DNA of 22,688 bases, taken from the NCBI GenBank assembly GCA_009787135.1, contig WRGP01000246.1:1-22688 (forward strand). The letters are read 5' to 3'. The position numbers and the translations under genes were made by a program. How positions within the stretch are numbered: position 1 is the first letter of the stretch; every line of letters starts with the position of its first letter. The notes below the pieces were generated by a model. That model was given only the letters and a program-made list of their open reading frames with translations. It made no database searches and had not been told where the DNA came from. Origin of the DNA: Bacillota bacterium. Lineage in GTDB: Bacteria > Bacillota > Clostridia > Christensenellales > Aristaeellaceae. Below, piece after piece: positions 1 through 7,848 of this stretch.

Positions 1-1
1 C

Positions 2-184
2 GCTACGCGTGGCTTTAGTGAGCGTAATAGGATTCTTGTAAAGGAGGCAAAGCAACAAGAGCTTGCGAAACCACGCCTTAAGGCGCGGCCGGTATCAAAC
101 ATATTGAAGTCGAGCGTTGCGCGAACAATCAGCCTGAACATGGTACATGAAGGCGCGATGACATTACGAAACAATTTACAGTAA
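2..184 (+). CDS. 3' end of an unidentified plus-strand gene (partial)
   Basis: One plus-strand frame stays open from the window edge to TAA at 182-184, giving 60 residues of a C-terminus; the other two plus frames close within about 40 bases. The peptide is basic and polar (SERNRILVKEAKQQELAKPR near its start, TLRNNLQ at its end) with no motif I recognise. Its stop lies 9 bases past the inner edge of the stop of the leftward NACHT gene, so the two genes would converge and overlap tail to tail, which is common for real neighbours. If real, the NACHT gene is a reversed insert between two rightward genes. It could be chance, because an open stretch of 60 codons is not rare at this GC. Confidence 0.4.
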   Translation, partial: ATRGFSERNRILVKEAKQQELAKPRLKARPVSNILKSSVARTISLNMVHEGAMTLRNNLQ

Positions 185-2530
185 GCCTCGGAAATAGTCG
201 TCATCTTTCGCTTGCGTTGCCTTCATACGTTCAAGGTATGCCCGTGCCGCGTTATACTCCGCTTTGAAGATAAACTCGTCATGGTTGAGTATTTTGCGTA
301 TTTTCTCATGTCCCCGGCTGTGGCAAATTTCCGCCACATTCAACTCATAGGCCGTGCCAACGACATCGGGTTCCTCCTGCAGCCATGGATACTCCCGCGG
401 AATATCCTTGAGATTCACAAGGGTGCAGCTGTGTTCATCCTCATAAACATAGCCAAACTCATCGGCAAGAAAATCACCGTCCTCTGGAAGGTCGTCGCAG
501 GTAATGGTATATTCGCATTTGATTGAGTGAATGATGCAATCAAATATGTACGATTCTGGTTCATTGTGAGACCACTCGTCTACATCGCCTTTTTCATAAT
601 AGATGTATGGATACATTTTTTCAAGGAATGTCCAGTATCCGTTCGTTGTGTCGCATTCATTGAATAGCTCTTGCAGGAACGGGATGAGAATACATGTCTC
701 AATCTTGTCTGGGATCATGTCAAATAGCATATTGAATGTCTGATCGCCGCGGAGCCTCTTTTGACGGCTTTCAAAGAAACCGCCGAGCCGCTCCAAAAAG
801 TTTTCTTTCTGATTGGAGAAAAATACCGCGCAGAAGTATTCTTGGAACGACCGATGCGTAAAGTGGTATTTTCCACCCTCCTGATAGAGAAGACATAGAT
901 TGGCGCACAGATCATGGGCGAAGTCGTCCGCTTTCACGGGTTTGGCGGCTTTCTCGTTGATCCGCAGCATACCGAAATACCGTGCAAACTCATCATCGCT
1001 GAATTCGAACTTCCTGTCTCTATAAGTGTGGAAACAAAATTCCGAGAAGTATGCTGAAAATTCGTCAGCTGACAGGCCGGTTTTGAACTCTCGCCGGTAC
1101 GCGCCCTTGCTCGCGTCGTGAGTTTCATAGAGTGTGACAAACGCCTTGCGATAAAACACGTGCATCTTTGTGGGTATTTCCGCGAACTGCTCGAACGTCA
1201 GCAGCATGATTGTAAGCAGCAATGGATTCTCCATAAACGAACGATGGGTGTGGGATAAACGGCCTTCAAGCTGCCGGCGAAACTTCTCCTTTATGGCGGG
1301 TTCATCCGGGCGGAATTCAAGCTTGCTGATCAGCTCTATCGATTGTTCTTTCGTAAATGGCTTAATCCTCAAAACCGTAAACCGTGAAAACGACACGAAA
1401 TTCTGATAGGGACGTGATGAGATTACATAGCAGTTCTTGGGATACTTATCCGTGAACTCCTCGATTGCCTGCTCAAAGCGCCCGCTTTGGCTGCTGTCAA
1501 TCTCGTCCAGACCGTCGAAGAGCAGCAGGAACGAGCCTTCATGCAGCATGCCGACGAATGCTTTTTTCTCTATACCCGCGCACAACGCCTCAACCTTTGA
1601 TAATACGAAATCGAACAGGCTGCCCGTCGATTCGCAGTATTCCTTCAGCGCAATGAACACCGGAACGCGGTGAAAGGTTTTAAACTCATGGATAGCGTTG
1701 AGCAGCAGGTGGCGCAGCATCATAGACTTACCAAGACCGCCCACGCCATCGAGGATAAGGAAGTTCGATACTTTTGTCAATGTTGCGGCGGTAATGCCTT
1801 TTATCTCAATGGGTTGCCTGCGCCCAACCCTATGCTCAACGTGGTTAGGGACATAGAAACTGTAGAACGGTTTCGGTTCGTCCTTGTATAGCAGTGTCTT
1901 TACCTCGCCATACTTCTCTCTGGCATTGGCAAGATAGCGGTTGAATGCCACTGCTGAGGCGTCGCGTGTATCATCTTGCGCTTGCGGTACAATAAATGCT
2001 ACCGAATCTTGCATCGCTGCAAATGACTGTACATACGCCCCGGTTATCTTGCCAGCGGCTTCCCGGCCGATACGGTTGTCCACTGTGGTTGTGAACAGAA
2101 ACACGCCGGCGAGGAAATCGGATAACACAAACCGGCCCTGTGCTAACAGGGCGTTTTTTGTTGTGCCGCTCACCATTTCTACGGTGGTATCATCATGAAT
2201 ACCCTCATCATTTATGATCATATCACGTATGGCCAATACGGCAAGTTTTCGCTTGTTGGGATCAATGAGGCGTATCACCTTAGCGGCAAAATATTCCGCA
2301 ATCTTGCACGGATCCGCATCCCGCGCCTTTTTGACGATCTCACCCAATCCATTGCGTCTGCTGTCAGGCAGATTGGCGGCGCATTGCAGGAGTTTGGTGA
2401 CCGTATAGGAGGTAAGGTCCGCGGTATTGTCTACGGACTTAACAATCTCGTTTAATAGCTCCAACTTTTTCAGCCGCGATATGCCGCAGAGCACCAGTAC
2501 ATTCGCGAACGTCCCAAAGCAAAGTTTCAT
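176..2530 (-). CDS. NACHT-domain STAND NTPase, candidate phage-carried defence gene
   Basis: Predicted 784-residue signalling ATPase. STAND/NACHT proteins oligomerise on sensing a trigger, and several bacterial ones block phage infection (known of the family). Visible in the sequence: Walker A GVGGLGKS with Lys about 268; Walker B LLLFDGLDEI with Asp about 339; sensor-type ISSRP with Arg about 373; NPLLLTIML about 415; FTHRSFQEYF with His about 559, typical of the end of the NACHT helical region. About 220 residues follow that I cannot assign; no LRR or TPR repeats are evident. The N-terminal 250 residues are mostly helical and unassigned. ATG at 2528-2530 was chosen because GGAGG (complement of 2536-2540) sits 5 bases upstream. 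The open frame continues upstream over the helicase gene, which is not credible. A TTG at 2608 would add a hydrophobic helix. The gene is AT-richer than its neighbours and points the opposite way. Confidence 0.85.
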   Translation of the reverse strand: MKLCFGTFANVLVLCGISRLKKLELLNEIVKSVDNTADLTSYTVTKLLQCAANLPDSRRNGLGEIVKKARDADPCKIAEYFAAKVIRLIDPNKRKLAVLAIRDMIINDEGIHDDTTVEMVSGTTKNALLAQGRFVLSDFLAGVFLFTTTVDNRIGREAAGKITGAYVQSFAAMQDSVAFIVPQAQDDTRDASAVAFNRYLANAREKYGEVKTLLYKDEPKPFYSFYVPNHVEHRVGRRQPIEIKGITAATLTKVSNFLILDGVGGLGKSMMLRHLLLNAIHEFKTFHRVPVFIALKEYCESTGSLFDFVLSKVEALCAGIEKKAFVGMLHEGSFLLLFDGLDEIDSSQSGRFEQAIEEFTDKYPKNCYVISSRPYQNFVSFSRFTVLRIKPFTKEQSIELISKLEFRPDEPAIKEKFRRQLEGRLSHTHRSFMENPLLLTIMLLTFEQFAEIPTKMHVFYRKAFVTLYETHDASKGAYRREFKTGLSADEFSAYFSEFCFHTYRDRKFEFSDDEFARYFGMLRINEKAAKPVKADDFAHDLCANLCLLYQEGGKYHFTHRSFQEYFCAVFFSNQKENFLERLGGFFESRQKRLRGDQTFNMLFDMIPDKIETCILIPFLQELFNECDTTNGYWTFLEKMYPYIYYEKGDVDEWSHNEPESYIFDCIIHSIKCEYTITCDDLPEDGDFLADEFGYVYEDEHSCTLVNLKDIPREYPWLQEEPDVVGTAYELNVAEICHSRGHEKIRKILNHDEFIFKAEYNAARAYLERMKATQAKDDDYFRGLL

Positions 2531-2659
2531 CATATCCTCCACTGCCGGGAATCCAAAGGCAAACCAAAGGATTCCTGATAAAACAAAGACAAACCCAAAC
2601 CATTCCAAAGCCTCAATATAATTACAACCAAAGTTCGCGTCAGTACACTTATATTCGCG

Positions 2660-2680
2660 AGGCTTGATCCGGACAAGCCT
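2660..2680. repeat. inverted repeat in NACHT leader
   Basis: AGGCTTG (2660-2666) and CAAGCCT (2674-2680) are perfect 7-bp arms around ATCCGGA. In a leftward transcript this forms a hairpin in the 5' leader of the NACHT gene; as DNA it could be a dimer binding site. Confidence 0.5.
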
Positions 2681-2682
2681 CC

Positions 2683-2696
2683 CACGAGCGCTCGTG
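2683..2696. promoter_or_regulatory. perfect 14-bp palindrome, possible operator
   Basis: CACGAGCGCTCGTG equals its own reverse complement over all 14 bases. It lies just downstream of the proposed leftward -10 box, where the transcription start would fall, so a bound repressor would block NACHT expression. Its function is inferred from position only. Confidence 0.4.
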
Positions 2697-2697
2697 T

Positions 2698-2726
2698 AGT
2701 GTAGCAAAAAACAACAAGCAAAGCAA
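2698..2726 (-). promoter_or_regulatory. possible leftward promoter for NACHT gene
   Basis: Read on the minus strand: TTGCTT (complement of 2721-2726), a 17-base spacer, then TACACT (complement of 2698-2703) preceded by TGC, an extended -10. The -35 matches only half of the sigma-A consensus. It would give a leader of about 160 bases before the chosen ATG. Confidence 0.3.
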
Positions 2727-2776
2727 GCCGCGGCAACGCTACGACATTTTTCTGTTTGACTGGGGGGACAAGCTAT

Positions 2777-4243
2777 ATGCAAACGAAGATGCCCATTCGC
2801 GTCAGGCCTTTTGAGCATCAACGCAATGCCTGCGACGCGGCCATCGACACCTTTTACTCCGGCAGGAGCCATGGGTATGCGCTTCTCCTGCAGATGGGGT
2901 GCGGCAAGAGCCTTACCGCTATTGGCATCGCGGGCCGGTTGTTCCTGGATGGCACGATCCGCCGTGTCCTCGTGGTGGCGCCGCTCTCTGTGCTTGGCGT
3001 GTGGGAGGAGGAGTTCGCAAAATATGCCGGCTACGATTACATTCTTATCACATTGGAGGGCAGTGCAGCCAAAAAAACCGAAATCTTGCAAAACCTCGGC
3101 TGCCATAGCACCCATGACCCTGACGACGCACCCTCTTTGACAGTGGCCGTTGTCAACTACGAATCCGCCTGGCGGCTGGAAAAAGAGATCACGGCGTGGA
3201 GGCCTGATTTGATAATAGCCGATGAAGCGCACAAGATCAAAACTCACAACACCGCGGCATCCAAAGCCATGCACCGGATCGGCGCGAAAACCACCTACAG
3301 GCTTCTGCTCACCGGCACAATCATCACCAATAAGGCGCTGGATGTGTTTTCTCAGTACAAGTTCCTGAATCCCGCGATCTTCGGCAACAGCTTCTACACA
3401 TTCCGCAACCGGTACTTCGATATGACGGGTTACGGTGGATACACCCCTGCGCTCAAACGTCACATGGAGCCGGAGTTAACTCAGCGGATGCACAGCATCG
3501 CGTTCCGGGCGACCAAAGCCGAATGCCTCGACCTGCCGGACATGACCGACATTGTCCGACCCGTCCCGCTCGAACCCACGGCGATGAAGCTATACCGTGC
3601 CCTGGTGAAGGACAGCTATGCGGAACTTGACAGAGGCGAGGTGACAGCAGCCAACGTCCTGACCCGGCTGCTCCGGCTCTCCCAACTTACGGGCGGTTTT
3701 GTGGGCGACGACGATGGCAATGTTCAATCCGTCAGCACGGCCAAGCTGGACATGCTGGAGGACATCATCGACAGCGCCATGGAGGAAAACCGGAAGCTGG
3801 TTATCATCGCAAGATTCCTGCCGGAGATCGCTGGGATCCGCAAGCTGTTAGAAAAGCGAAAGATCAAATATTCATGCATCACGGGAGATATCCCGGACTG
3901 CGGCGAGCAGGTGCGGCAGTTCCAGAACGACCCGGAGGTCATGGTGTTTGTAGGCCAAATTGCCACGGCGGGGCTTGGCATCACACTGACAGCCGCCAGC
4001 ACGATGATATTTTACTCTCTCGATTTTTCTATGTCAAACTTCGAGCAGGCGCGAGCCCGTATCCACCGCGCCGGGCAAAAAGAAAAATGTACCTACCTCT
4101 ACCTTGTAGCCCAAGGTACCGTAGACGCCAAGGTGTTTCAAGCCCTGCGCGACAAGGCGGATCTGGCAAAGCTGCTGGTGGACGATTACCGAAAGGGGCT
4201 GAACCCTTTCACATGGGAGGAAAAAAATGGACCGGATATTTGA
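2777..4243 (+). CDS. SNF2/DEAD-like superfamily 2 helicase
   Basis: Predicted 488-residue ATP-dependent DNA translocase of the compact phage SNF2 type, acting in phage replication or recombination. Motifs in order: Q-motif-like FEHQ near the N-terminus; Walker A QMGCGKS; VAPLSVLGVWEEE (motif Ia); VVNYES; DEAH box in LIIADEAHKIK; motif III LLLTGTIITN, where the usual TGTP Pro is Ile; C-terminal lobe with QIATAGLGITLT (motif V) and QARARIHRAGQ (motif VI, both arginines present). ATG at 2777 was chosen because GGGGGA ends 8 bases upstream; a TTG at 2756 in the same frame has no such site. First gene of the rightward replication operon; its end overlaps the next gene by 17 bases. Some relatives are annotated only as DEAD/DEAH helicase. 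Confidence 0.9.
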   Translation: MQTKMPIRVRPFEHQRNACDAAIDTFYSGRSHGYALLLQMGCGKSLTAIGIAGRLFLDGTIRRVLVVAPLSVLGVWEEEFAKYAGYDYILITLEGSAAKKTEILQNLGCHSTHDPDDAPSLTVAVVNYESAWRLEKEITAWRPDLIIADEAHKIKTHNTAASKAMHRIGAKTTYRLLLTGTIITNKALDVFSQYKFLNPAIFGNSFYTFRNRYFDMTGYGGYTPALKRHMEPELTQRMHSIAFRATKAECLDLPDMTDIVRPVPLEPTAMKLYRALVKDSYAELDRGEVTAANVLTRLLRLSQLTGGFVGDDDGNVQSVSTAKLDMLEDIIDSAMEENRKLVIIARFLPEIAGIRKLLEKRKIKYSCITGDIPDCGEQVRQFQNDPEVMVFVGQIATAGLGITLTAASTMIFYSLDFSMSNFEQARARIHRAGQKEKCTYLYLVAQGTVDAKVFQALRDKADLAKLLVDDYRKGLNPFTWEEKNGPDI

Positions 4244-4640
4244 ACTGGCCGACCAACTGACCACCCTGCGGGATGAGAAAAAGAAGGTGAAGGAACGGCT
4301 GGAAAAGCTCAACGCCGCTATGGACGATGCGGAGTACAAGCTCTCTGAGGCAATGGCGGCAACGGAAACCCAGAGCTTCTCCCGTGCCGGCACTCTATTT
4401 TACCTGACCACTACAACCCGTGCCTCGGCTGTCGCGGGCGCGAGGGATGTGCTATTCAATGCCCTGAAAACCAACGGTTACGGGGATCTTGTGTATGAGA
4501 CGGTGAACGCCAACAGCCTGTCCTCCTTTGTGAAGGAACAAATCGCGGAGCATGAAGACCGGCTCCCGGGCTGGCTGGAGGGGCTGGTTAGTGTCTTTGA
4601 GGAAACGACGGTCGGCGTACGCAAAGCAACTAAAAAATAA
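4227..4640 (+). CDS. phage protein with N-terminal coiled coil
   Basis: Unidentified 137-residue protein. Residues about 5-45 are rich in Lys, Glu and Leu in a heptad-like pattern, suggesting a coiled coil; the middle (GTLFYLTTTTRASAV) looks like beta strands. No catalytic motif is visible. The start overlaps the helicase end by 17 bases, with GGGAGGA placed before the ATG, so translation is probably coupled to the helicase. Sitting between helicase and polymerase genes, it may be a replication accessory factor; that is inference from position only. Confidence 0.75.
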   Translation: MDRIFELADQLTTLRDEKKKVKERLEKLNAAMDDAEYKLSEAMAATETQSFSRAGTLFYLTTTTRASAVAGARDVLFNALKTNGYGDLVYETVNANSLSSFVKEQIAEHEDRLPGWLEGLVSVFEETTVGVRKATKK

Positions 4641-4654
4641 GAAGGAGAACGATT

Positions 4655-5404
4655 ATGAACAAAAACGAAATCGCCGCCATGGACACGGAACGTGGCTACC
4701 TGGCGCTCAGTGACTTTAACCTCAACGAAGCGTTGTCGGAAGAACTGGCCGGGCTGGATGGGGGGTTTGAACGCATCAAGCTACCGGCAGGCGGCAGCAC
4801 AACCTTTGAGATTCCAGGCGAGGAGCCGGGCAAGACGGAGGCGGTCAAGGAATTCTCCGGCGTTATCCTTTACCATCATCCGCTGTATGCATTTTATCGG
4901 GACAAGTATGCGGGCGGGACCAACCCGCCCGACTGTGGCTCTTATGATGGCGTCACTGGCCAGGGCGATCCCGGCGGAAGCTGTGCCGCCTGCCCGCTCA
5001 ACCAGTTTGGCAGCGGGGAAAACGGTGCCAAGGCGTGCAAGAACCGCCGCCGCATCTACATCCTGCGCGAAGGCGAAATCCTGCCGCTGCTGCTATCCCT
5101 GCCAACCGGCTCATTGAAGGAGTTTAGCCGCTACGTGAAACGGCTGCTGGCCCGCGGCAAGAAAACCAACAGCGTGGTTACCCGTTTTTCGCTGACCAAA
5201 GCCACAAACGCTGGCGGTATCGCGTACTCTCAGGCACAGTTTGCCGTGGAACGCGGCCTGTCCTCCGAGGAATACGCGCTGATCGGGCCGCTGTCCGGAC
5301 AGATCAAGGCCCGCAGCCGGATTGTCAGCTACGAGGTGGATAACCCAATGGACGCGCCTATGGCGGACCCGGAAACTGGCGAGATTATCCCGGCGCTGAA
5401 CTGA
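4655..5404 (+). CDS. phage protein with four-Cys putative zinc site, replication-associated
   Basis: 249 residues, no named family I can assign. Cys94, Cys110, Cys113 and Cys128 in a PPDC / GGSCAACP / ACKNRR arrangement look like a zinc-binding knuckle. Around it are likely beta strands (GVILYHHPLYAFY before; RRRIYILREGEILPLLLSLP after). The C-terminus is acidic and Pro-rich (ADPETGEIIPALN). An AAGGAGA site precedes the ATG. Lying directly upstream of the polymerase, a single-strand DNA binding or processivity role is plausible, but nothing in the sequence proves it. It is a conserved-looking phage protein and not a chance frame: the motif is ordered and the codon use matches its neighbours. 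Confidence 0.8.
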   Translation: MNKNEIAAMDTERGYLALSDFNLNEALSEELAGLDGGFERIKLPAGGSTTFEIPGEEPGKTEAVKEFSGVILYHHPLYAFYRDKYAGGTNPPDCGSYDGVTGQGDPGGSCAACPLNQFGSGENGAKACKNRRRIYILREGEILPLLLSLPTGSLKEFSRYVKRLLARGKKTNSVVTRFSLTKATNAGGIAYSQAQFAVERGLSSEEYALIGPLSGQIKARSRIVSYEVDNPMDAPMADPETGEIIPALN

Positions 5405-5469
5405 CATCACCTGTGGGGGCTGGAAGCTCGCCGCGCCAGCCCCCACGCGGCCTAAATGGAGGCGTACCA

Positions 5470-7383
5470 ATGTATCGAATGACAACAAATATCAAGGATG
5501 TCCGAGACTATCTTTCAGGCGCGTCCAGTATTGCCTGGGACTTTGAAACCGCCCCGGATGAGCAATACCGGGATGAGGAGCGTGCGGCGCTGGATCCGCA
5601 TAAAGCGCATATTGCTGGCGTTAGCTTTTCCACAGCGGAGGATGACGGTATTTATGTTCCGGTGGCCCATAAAACCGGCGACAACGCCGAGCCTGCGGAA
5701 ATGCTAAAGGTTCTTTCGGCGTTCGCTGCCAATCCCCGCATCACAAAAGTGGCGCATAACCTGGCGTTTGAATCCATGTTCCTATACAAGCACGGCATCG
5801 TGGTCCAGCCGCCTTGTTATGACACCATCGCGGCGGCGCAGATGACGCTCAAGGGGAACGCGGCATTCCGCTCCCTCGCTGACAGCGGTTTGAAGCTGCT
5901 GGCGGCCTCTCTGCTCGGCGCGGACATGCCCGGCTTCAATGCCGCGGCCGTTGGACGGCACTTTGATGAGCTTGACCCTGCCGGCGCCGAAACCATCAAC
6001 TATGCCTGCGCCGACGCTGACTACACCCTGCGGCTGTACCATCTTTTCAATCGCTGGTTTGACCGTTGGCTCCCAAAGCATCGCATGATTGTCGAGCGGG
6101 TGGAATCCCCCGCGGCGGTTTACTGTGGCGTCATGAAGTACAACGGCCTGCTCATGGATACGGATGCCATGCGTGAAAAACAGAAGCGGGCAGCGGAGCG
6201 GATGCGGAGCTTGCGCGCACGGATCGCCGGGATCATTGGCCCGGTGGACATCGGCGCGAACGCCTCAACGTCTTCGTTCAAAAAGCATCTGTTCGATACC
6301 CTCAAGCTCCCCGTGATGAAAACGACGGCCAAGCATCAGGAAGCGGCTGATGATGAAACGATGATCATGCTGGCGGAGTGGTGTGAAACGAACCGCCCAG
6401 GGCTTGTCCCCCTGTTCGAGGCCGTGCAGGAATACCGGAAGCTTGGCAAGATCGGCGCTACTTACATTGAGGGTTACCTGCGTCATGTCAACCCCGTTAC
6501 AGGCCGGATTCACCCAGATCTCATGCCCTTGGCAACGGAAACAGGTCGGTTTGCCGCGCGCAGCCCCAACATGCAAAATTGCTGCCGTAAGGACAATGAC
6601 CCTGTGGGCGTGCGCGGTTTCATCATCGCGCCGGAGGGCAAGGTACTGCTATCCTTGGATTTTTCCCAAATTGAGCTCCGGGTTGGCGCTTTCTATTGCC
6701 GCGACGCCCGGATGCTGGAAACCTACCGGAACGGCGGTGACATACACGCTCAGACCACATCCATTATCTTCGGTATTCCGTTCGAGGAGGCAATCGATAA
6801 AAACGCGCCCTTCTACAAGGAGCGCCGAACCATCGGCAAAGCTTGCAATTTTGGCGTTTTCTTCGGCCTATATGCCAAGGGCCTCCAGCGGAACCTTCGC
6901 TTCAAGGCTGGTCTAAACAAATCGCTTGACGCGTGTGAAGCCATCATCCGTAACCTGAAAAACGGCTACCCGCGCCTAAAAAAATGGCAAGAAGAAACGA
7001 TTGCCCGTGCCAGACATCGCCGCTACAGTGAAACATGGCTGGGACGGCGGCGATACCTGCCAGGGATCACCTCGGAAGAATGGGCGAAGCGAAGTTACGC
7101 GGAGCGCTGCGCGCTCAATAGCCCGATCCAAGGCACAGCAGCCGACATCCTCAAGCTGGCGCTTGGGCGTATCATCGCGGGATTGCCGGAACGCCCGTGG
7201 CTTCGGCCCCTCCTGCAGGTACATGATGAACTCATATTTGAAGTACCTCATGAGCGGCTGGGGGAAGCGGTGATCTTTGTTCGCGGCTGTATGGAGGCAA
7301 CCCCTTTTCATGACTTCGGCGTGCCTATCATCGCGGAAGCAGCCTATGGCCCAGACTTCGGCCATATGGCGGAAATGGAGTAG
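5470..7383 (+). CDS. phage family A DNA polymerase with 3'-5' exonuclease domain
   Basis: 637-residue replicative polymerase lacking the 5'-3' exonuclease domain. Exonuclease motifs: DFE at 24-26 (Exo I), HNLAFE at 96-101 (Exo II; the usual Asp is Glu101), YACAD at 178-182 (Exo III). Polymerase motifs: A, LDFSQIELR with Asp397; B, RRTIGKACNFG with Lys457 and Phe461; C, HDE at 585-587; also LNSPIQGTAADILK. Position 465, Tyr in E. coli Pol I and Taq, is Phe here. Start ATG 5470 has GGAGG 7 bases upstream (5458-5462); an ATG at 5413 would add 19 residues of non-family sequence. Together with the helicase and primase-helicase it makes a nearly self-contained replication set. Phe461 in motif B predicts normal discrimination against dideoxynucleotides. 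Confidence 0.95.
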   Translation: MYRMTTNIKDVRDYLSGASSIAWDFETAPDEQYRDEERAALDPHKAHIAGVSFSTAEDDGIYVPVAHKTGDNAEPAEMLKVLSAFAANPRITKVAHNLAFESMFLYKHGIVVQPPCYDTIAAAQMTLKGNAAFRSLADSGLKLLAASLLGADMPGFNAAAVGRHFDELDPAGAETINYACADADYTLRLYHLFNRWFDRWLPKHRMIVERVESPAAVYCGVMKYNGLLMDTDAMREKQKRAAERMRSLRARIAGIIGPVDIGANASTSSFKKHLFDTLKLPVMKTTAKHQEAADDETMIMLAEWCETNRPGLVPLFEAVQEYRKLGKIGATYIEGYLRHVNPVTGRIHPDLMPLATETGRFAARSPNMQNCCRKDNDPVGVRGFIIAPEGKVLLSLDFSQIELRVGAFYCRDARMLETYRNGGDIHAQTTSIIFGIPFEEAIDKNAPFYKERRTIGKACNFGVFFGLYAKGLQRNLRFKAGLNKSLDACEAIIRNLKNGYPRLKKWQEETIARARHRRYSETWLGRRRYLPGITSEEWAKRSYAERCALNSPIQGTAADILKLALGRIIAGLPERPWLRPLLQVHDELIFEVPHERLGEAVIFVRGCMEATPFHDFGVPIIAEAAYGPDFGHMAEME

Positions 7384-7386
7384 CAC

Positions 7387-7848
7387 ATGAATACCGGTAT
7401 CAGCAGACGCAACAGCGAGGGCTACTCAGACCCGACCGCATATCTGGCGCTGACCGCTGCAATGGACAGCGTGGAAAGGACGAAAAAGACAGTGAGGATT
7501 CAAAGGACACGGAATGGCTACCGGCCACTGGTATATATCTGTTCTCCGCTGGCCGGCGACATGGACGGGAACATGCGGAGGGCCCGGAGGTTCTGCCGCT
7601 TCGCCTTAGAGCGTGGCGCCATCCCCATAGCGCCGCACCTGCTGTTCCCCCAGTTCATGGACGAGAAGGCCGATGGAGAGCGCGGCCTTGCCCTGCATAT
7701 GGGGCTTATCCTGCTCGACAAGTGCAGTGAGCTATGGTACTTCGGCACTACCGTCAGCCCCGGCATGAAGGCAGAAATCCGAAAGGCGCTTTATCTCGGA
7801 ATGCATATTCGGCGCTTCACGGAGTGCGGCCAGGAGATCCCCCTATGA
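7387..7848 (+). CDS. nucleoside 2-deoxyribosyltransferase-like phage protein (DUF4406/DUF7768 type)
   Basis: 153 residues. The core from about residue 48 reads YICSPLAGD, then NMRRARRFCRFALERGAIPI, APHLLFPQFMDE and ELWYFG, ending SPGMKAEIRKAL, a layout like the nucleoside 2-deoxyribosyltransferase fold, in which a Rossmann-like sheet binds the nucleotide base and an acidic residue attacks the deoxyribose. Whether this phage branch is catalytic is unknown. The N-terminal 45 residues (YSDPTAYLALTAAMDSVER) are extra to the core and helical. GGAG lies 6 bases before the ATG, three bases after the polymerase stop; the TGA overlaps the next ATG (ATGA). Its place between polymerase and primase suggests a nucleotide-pool or nucleotide-sensing role. 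Confidence 0.8.
   Translation: MNTGISRRNSEGYSDPTAYLALTAAMDSVERTKKTVRIQRTRNGYRPLVYICSPLAGDMDGNMRRARRFCRFALERGAIPIAPHLLFPQFMDEKADGERGLALHMGLILLDKCSELWYFGTTVSPGMKAEIRKALYLGMHIRRFTECGQEIPL

Larger units (their letters stand above)
2534..2776. other. divergent intergenic region, NACHT / replication operon
   Basis: No convincing gene. It contains a 7-bp-arm inverted repeat (2660-2680), a perfect 14-bp palindrome (2683-2696) and a possible leftward promoter (2698-2726). I see no good rightward promoter for the helicase: a TTGACT at 2756-2761 would put its -10 inside the gene. A leftward frame over 2530-2736 is open but has no ribosome binding site. Confidence 0.6.

Noticed and set aside
2531..3463. 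Upstream extension of the NACHT reading frame to a start at 3463
   Set aside because: It runs antisense over the helicase gene, contains Pro/Arg/Cys-rich junk-like sequence, and a good ribosome binding site supports a start near 2530.
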